This document shows positions 14,146 to 17,247 of a stretch of DNA of 17,247 nucleotides, piece after piece. The notes below the pieces were generated by a model. It had not been told where the DNA came from. It was given only the letters and a program-made list of their open reading frames with translations, and did no database searches. The DNA is from Deltaproteobacteria bacterium (GTDB lineage Bacteria > Desulfobacterota > Syntrophia > Syntrophales > UBA2192), in the NCBI GenBank assembly GCA_026388445.1, contig JAPLJU010000035.1:1-17247 (forward strand), in the 5' to 3' direction. The stretch's first letter is position 1. Every line of letters begins with the position of its first letter. The position numbers and the translations under genes were made by a program.

Positions 14146-15000
14146 ATGGCTTCAATTATCGACGGGAATAAAATTGCGAAAGGGATCCGGGAAGAAATCG
14201 GCGCACAGGCCCTGAAACTCAAACAGGAAAAGGGGATTGTCCCGGGGCTTGCGGTGATTCTTGTCGGGGACGACCCGGCCTCGCAGATCTACGTCGGACG
14301 GAAGGAGAGGGCCTGCGAGGAAGCCGGTTTCCTGTCCCGGCATTTCGGTCTTCCGTCACAAACGCAGGAGAAGGATCTTCTGCGCCTGGTCGATGAGATG
14401 AACCGCGATCCGGCGATCCACGGGATACTCGTTCAGCTGCCGCTGCCGGGTCACATCAGGACCGAGGCCGTTATCGAGGCTGTCGATCCCCGGAAGGACG
14501 TGGATGGTTTCCACCCTTACAACATGGGCCGCCTGCTGGAAGGAAACCCTCTTCACAGGGCCTGTACGCCCCTGGGCGTCATGGAGCTCTTGGATCGAAG
14601 CGGCATCCCCATCGAAGGCAAGGAGGCCGTGATTGTGGGGAGAAGCAACATTGTCGGCAAGCCCCTGGCACTCATGCTCCTTCTGAGGCACGCCACCATC
14701 ACGGTCTGTCACACGAGGACGAGGGACCTTGGCGGCGTGACCGGGAGGGCCGACATCCTCGTTGCAGCAGCGGGAAAGGCGGAGATGATACGGGGGGATA
14801 TGGTGAAGGAAGGGGCTGTCGTCGTTGACGTCGGGGTGAACAGGCTTCCCGACGGGCGGCTGGTGGGCGATGTGGCTTTTTCAGAGGTGGAACCGAAGGC
14901 TTCTCACATCACCCCGGTTCCGGGCGGGGTGGGTCCCATGACCATCGCAATGCTTCTGAGAAATACACTGAACGCCTTCAGACTCCAGACTGGAGCTTGA
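14146..15000 (+). CDS. folD: Bifunctional 5,10-methylene-THF dehydrogenase / 5,10-methenyl-THF cyclohydrolase (FolD)
   Basis: FolD interconverts methylene-, methenyl- and 10-formyl-tetrahydrofolate, supplying one-carbon units and, in acetogenic or formate-using anaerobes, linking formate to methyl-THF. The 284-residue protein has Tyr49 and Lys53 in SQIYVGRKERA, Gln98 in VQLPLPG, and Asp120 in PRKDVDGFHPYN, matching the catalytic positions of E. coli FolD. The cofactor loop GRSNIVGKP is at 165-173 and PVPGGVGPMT at 257-266. The ATG at 14146 follows GGGGGAGG with a seven-base spacer; the longer frame from TTG at 14101 has no such site. The gene stands alone. No other folate gene is in view, so its link to the beta-oxidation cluster is only positional. 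Confidence 0.96.
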   Translation: MASIIDGNKIAKGIREEIGAQALKLKQEKGIVPGLAVILVGDDPASQIYVGRKERACEEAGFLSRHFGLPSQTQEKDLLRLVDEMNRDPAIHGILVQLPLPGHIRTEAVIEAVDPRKDVDGFHPYNMGRLLEGNPLHRACTPLGVMELLDRSGIPIEGKEAVIVGRSNIVGKPLALMLLLRHATITVCHTRTRDLGGVTGRADILVAAAGKAEMIRGDMVKEGAVVVDVGVNRLPDGRLVGDVAFSEVEPKASHITPVPGGVGPMTIAMLLRNTLNAFRLQTGA

Positions 15001-15431
15001 GATCGATAACGCTCGAATAAATCGTAGCTGATCGGGACTGGCCCGACCTGGTGCGGCAGACACCGCGACCGCCAGATGGCATTGATTTGCTTCGGAATCT
15101 TTCGAGCAGTTTGACTCTCCTTTTATACTCAGCAACCGGATGACGACAAACGCGAAGGTTTGCACGGCTCCCGGAGCAAGACTTGGCTATCATGCAGGAG
15201 CAAAAAAGAGAGAGGGGGTTCAAATACTGGATTGTGGAGGACTGAGGAGTTTTGCCCCCGTCAATATGCATCACATTTCCAGGCGCAGACCCAGTTTGTT
15301 TCTTTTCGCCCGGCTTTTTGCGGCACCTGAACCAGACCGACGACAAGCATACAGCCGAGGCAAGAAGACGAGAGTAGAAATGAGCCTCTACAAGATTAAA
15401 CGGAAACCCTGAGATTCCTTAACCGGGGCTG
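15001..15431. other. Non-coding gap between folD and the glycosyltransferase genes
   Basis: Nothing convincing is seen in these 431 bases. A plus-strand frame at 15140-15412 (90 residues, rich in Arg) lacks a ribosome binding site and any family pattern. A short stem TCGGG/CCCGA occurs at about 15033-15047. A TATACT box at 15124-15129 has no suitable -35 sequence at the right distance. No good terminator for folD was found. Confidence 0.4.
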
Positions 15432-16301
15432 ATGAACCGTAATAGACAATCGCAAATGAAAACGAGCATCATCATCTGTTTCTATGAGCATCTGGACTTT
15501 TTGAAGTGCTGCCTCGATGCGCTGAAGGGTTCATCACGCGATTTTAACGAGGTTGTGGTAGCCGATGACGGTTCAGGCGAGGATGTCGTGGGACAGCTTA
15601 AGGAGTTAATCGCGACATATCCCTTTCCCGTAGTTCATGCCTGGCACCGCCGGCAGGGAGCCCGACGCGCGGCCACGCGGAACAACGGGATCAGGCATGC
15701 AAGCGGAGATTATCTCGTCTTTCTCGATGCCGATTTTCTGGCCCTGCCCGGGGCGATCGGAGCGCATGTTGCTGTTGCAAAACCCGGGCAATTTGCCGCC
15801 GGACGATGCAAGTACATGACGGAGGATCAGACTCGTCGTGTTATTCAAGCGGGGGTCTCGGAGGATCTGCTTGAAATGGTCTACCGGGAGCTTTCCGACA
15901 GGCCGATCCTTCGGGAACACAGAGAATTCATCCGCTACGGAATATTAAGGAGGCTCGGCCTGGCTCCTTCCCGCAGGCAGACCTTTGGTGGCCACTTTTC
16001 CATTTTCAGGAAAGACATCGAATCTGTGAATGGCTATGACGAGAATTACATCGGTTGGGGGGGAGAGGATCAGGACATGGCCATGAGGCTCGTTCTGGCG
16101 GGGTTCGCAGGTAAGTCCGTGATTCGGAGCGCCCGTATGCTTCACCTCTGGCATACCCGGGAGATGGGCGACAGGCACTGGAAAGAGGGGTCCAACGTGG
16201 AATACTACTTCAGGAAGGATATTCCTGCCTTCTGTGAGAATGGTTTGATCAAGAAGGGAGAAGGGCAGGGAAATTCGCAGGGGAGCGGACGGAAAGGGTG
16301 A
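15432..16301 (+). CDS. Family 2-type glycosyltransferase
   Basis: This protein transfers a sugar from a nucleotide sugar to an unknown acceptor, probably in surface polysaccharide or glycoprotein synthesis at the cytoplasmic face of the membrane. The 289-residue sequence has the GT-A pattern: opening strand TSIIICFYEH, VVVADDGSGE at 41-50, and the metal-binding DxD as Asp99-Ala-Asp101 in FLDADF. A C-terminal GWGGEDQDMAMRL holds the acidic pair Glu212-Asp213, the likely catalytic-base region seen in the galactosyltransferase-like C-domain. His237 and His241 follow in HLWHTREMG. No membrane segment is seen. The start is unsure: the ATG at 15432 has only a weak GGGG just upstream, and Met9 has none. 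It is closely coupled to the next gene. Confidence 0.88.
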   Translation: MNRNRQSQMKTSIIICFYEHLDFLKCCLDALKGSSRDFNEVVVADDGSGEDVVGQLKELIATYPFPVVHAWHRRQGARRAATRNNGIRHASGDYLVFLDADFLALPGAIGAHVAVAKPGQFAAGRCKYMTEDQTRRVIQAGVSEDLLEMVYRELSDRPILREHREFIRYGILRRLGLAPSRRQTFGGHFSIFRKDIESVNGYDENYIGWGGEDQDMAMRLVLAGFAGKSVIRSARMLHLWHTREMGDRHWKEGSNVEYYFRKDIPAFCENGLIKKGEGQGNSQGSGRKG

Positions 16302-16306
16302 AACAC

Positions 16307-17122
16307 ATGATCAAGGATGCGATCAGGAAATTCATTGGTAAGGAACGGGGCGATACGGAAGATGTGATGATCTCCATCGGGATTACCACCTTTGAACATC
16401 GTTTCGAAAAGTATTTCGTGCCCCTGTTAAAACGGATCCGGGAATATGACAGTGAGATGGAAGTTCTTGTGGCCATCAACGGAGAGCACGAACAGGAATT
16501 CGGGGAGGGTTACAGGTCCAAAATCCTGAGCTTCATTACCGGTATAGATAGGGTCTACCCCGTAGTTTTTCCGAGATTCCGCGGACCGACCAAACTGTGG
16601 AACACCCTTGTCATTCATGCCACCTATGATCATGTTTTGATTTTGAATGATGACATCATGATCACGAACAGTGATTTCGTGAAGGACATCTGTCGAGCGA
16701 TTCGGAAAAATCGGGGCAGATCATTTGTCATTAATCGTTCGTGGTCTCATTTTCTCATCAGCAGGCAGGAGATCGACGAGTTGGGTTATTTTGATGAAAG
16801 GCTCCTCGGTATCGGTGAGGAGGACGGCGATATGACCTGGCGGTACATTCAGTTGTACGGAAAACCCCTGGCGAACTTATCGATAAAGGGTTTTGTCAAT
16901 TATTCGGAAGAGACGGCATTCGACCATGCGCCTCAAAATATCAGAGCGCGCCCCGGCATGAAGTACAGCCAGTTCAACCGCGACTTCATGTTCAAGGTGA
17001 AATATGAGAAGGATCCCGCAGGGATCAAGGGCATGTTCGACGGGCCCGTCATCCTGAAGAACCCCGGGAAAGAACAATACCCCAATGAGTGCTTCTATCA
17101 CACTCACAAAGGGGAACTATAA
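16307..17122 (+). CDS. GT-A-fold glycosyltransferase-like protein
   Basis: The 271-residue protein resembles glycosyltransferases of the GT-A fold: opening strand ISIGITTFEHRF, a nucleotide-sugar region ending in VLILNDDIMI (Asp115-Asp116 as the DxD equivalent), and the later GEEDGDMTWR with acidic Glu-Asp residues near 171-173. The same general order is seen in the gene before it, though the two proteins are not close copies. The donor and acceptor are unknown. The ATG at 16307 follows AAAGGG with an eight-base spacer; a GTG at 16298 overlapping the previous stop is the alternative. The five-base gap to the preceding gene suggests translational coupling and shared work on one glycan. Confidence 0.82.
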   Translation: MIKDAIRKFIGKERGDTEDVMISIGITTFEHRFEKYFVPLLKRIREYDSEMEVLVAINGEHEQEFGEGYRSKILSFITGIDRVYPVVFPRFRGPTKLWNTLVIHATYDHVLILNDDIMITNSDFVKDICRAIRKNRGRSFVINRSWSHFLISRQEIDELGYFDERLLGIGEEDGDMTWRYIQLYGKPLANLSIKGFVNYSEETAFDHAPQNIRARPGMKYSQFNRDFMFKVKYEKDPAGIKGMFDGPVILKNPGKEQYPNECFYHTHKGEL

Positions 17123-17145
17123 CTTCACCACTTTGCGCGGTGAAG
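17123..17145. repeat. Hairpin after the last glycosyltransferase gene
   Basis: CTTCACC 17123-17129 pairs with GGTGAAG 17139-17145 around a nine-base loop directly after the stop codon. No T-run follows, so it is at most a weak terminator. Confidence 0.4.
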
Positions 17146-17208
17146 GGCGTGCTGTGCCTTCTGTACGGGGAATACGCCCGGGATAAATAAAGGTAATTGA
17201 TCCTGTTT

Positions 17209-17231
17209 TGGCACCTATGTTAAGGGTGCCA
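17209..17231. repeat. Inverted repeat at the window's right edge
   Basis: TGGCACC at 17209-17215 pairs perfectly with GGTGCCA at 17225-17231 around a nine-base loop. There is no U-tract. Its owner, perhaps a following gene or a mobile-element end, lies outside the window. Confidence 0.4.
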
Positions 17232-17247
17232 CATGGAGCTAAGCGAT

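Noticed and set aside
15140..15412. A 90-residue plus-strand frame between folD and the glycosyltransferases
   Set aside because: It has no Shine-Dalgarno sequence, is rich in Arg and Pro without a pattern, and probably occurs by chance.

Overview
The window looks like part of the chromosome of an anaerobic, fatty-acid-metabolising bacterium, most likely a syntrophic or sulfate-reducing relative of the former Deltaproteobacteria (Syntrophus/Smithella-like). This is inferred from the dense set of beta-oxidation genes, the acyl-CoA ligases and the acetyl-CoA hydrolase-like/GNAT fusion. No marker gene fixes the taxonomy. No rRNA, tRNA, CRISPR array, integrase or transposase was seen.

Layout. 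Positions 1-26 hold the terminator of a gene outside the window. A full-length acyl-CoA ligase (246-1946, +) converges, across a bidirectional terminator, on a CoA-hydrolase-like protein fused to a GNAT acetyltransferase (2054-3979, -). A small flavodoxin (4085-4540, +) diverges from that gene and may be read from a leaderless mRNA. An AT-richer methyltransferase (4599-5342, -) follows.

From 5494 to 13605 lies a minus-strand beta-oxidation cluster. In transcription order it encodes a second acyl-CoA ligase, a first thiolase, a four-helix-bundle (S23/IVS-type) protein, a second thiolase, 3-hydroxyacyl-CoA dehydrogenase, enoyl-CoA hydratase and acyl-CoA dehydrogenase, ending at a strong terminator. 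Together these cover activation, dehydrogenation, hydration, second oxidation and thiolysis of short-chain acyl-CoAs, or the reverse direction. Several gaps in the cluster carry strong hairpins without U-tracts, which may set transcript stability. The last part holds folD (14146-15000, +), a 431-base gap with no convincing gene, and two glycosyltransferases (15432-17122, +).

The most notable observations are altered enzymes. The first thiolase has lost its C-terminal catalytic Cys motif exactly where the four-helix-bundle gene begins. The second ligase has an altered nucleotide-binding loop and lacks the C-terminal catalytic Lys motif. The CoA-hydrolase-like domain has Lys where the catalytic Glu is expected and is fused to a GNAT domain, an arrangement resembling the protein acetyltransferase Pat. 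The intact ligase next to it carries the PX4GK motif that such acetyltransferases modify. This suggests, as inference only, an acetylation switch on acyl-CoA synthesis.

Several start codons were moved inward from the longest open frame because a better ribosome binding site or a promoter supports the shorter form.
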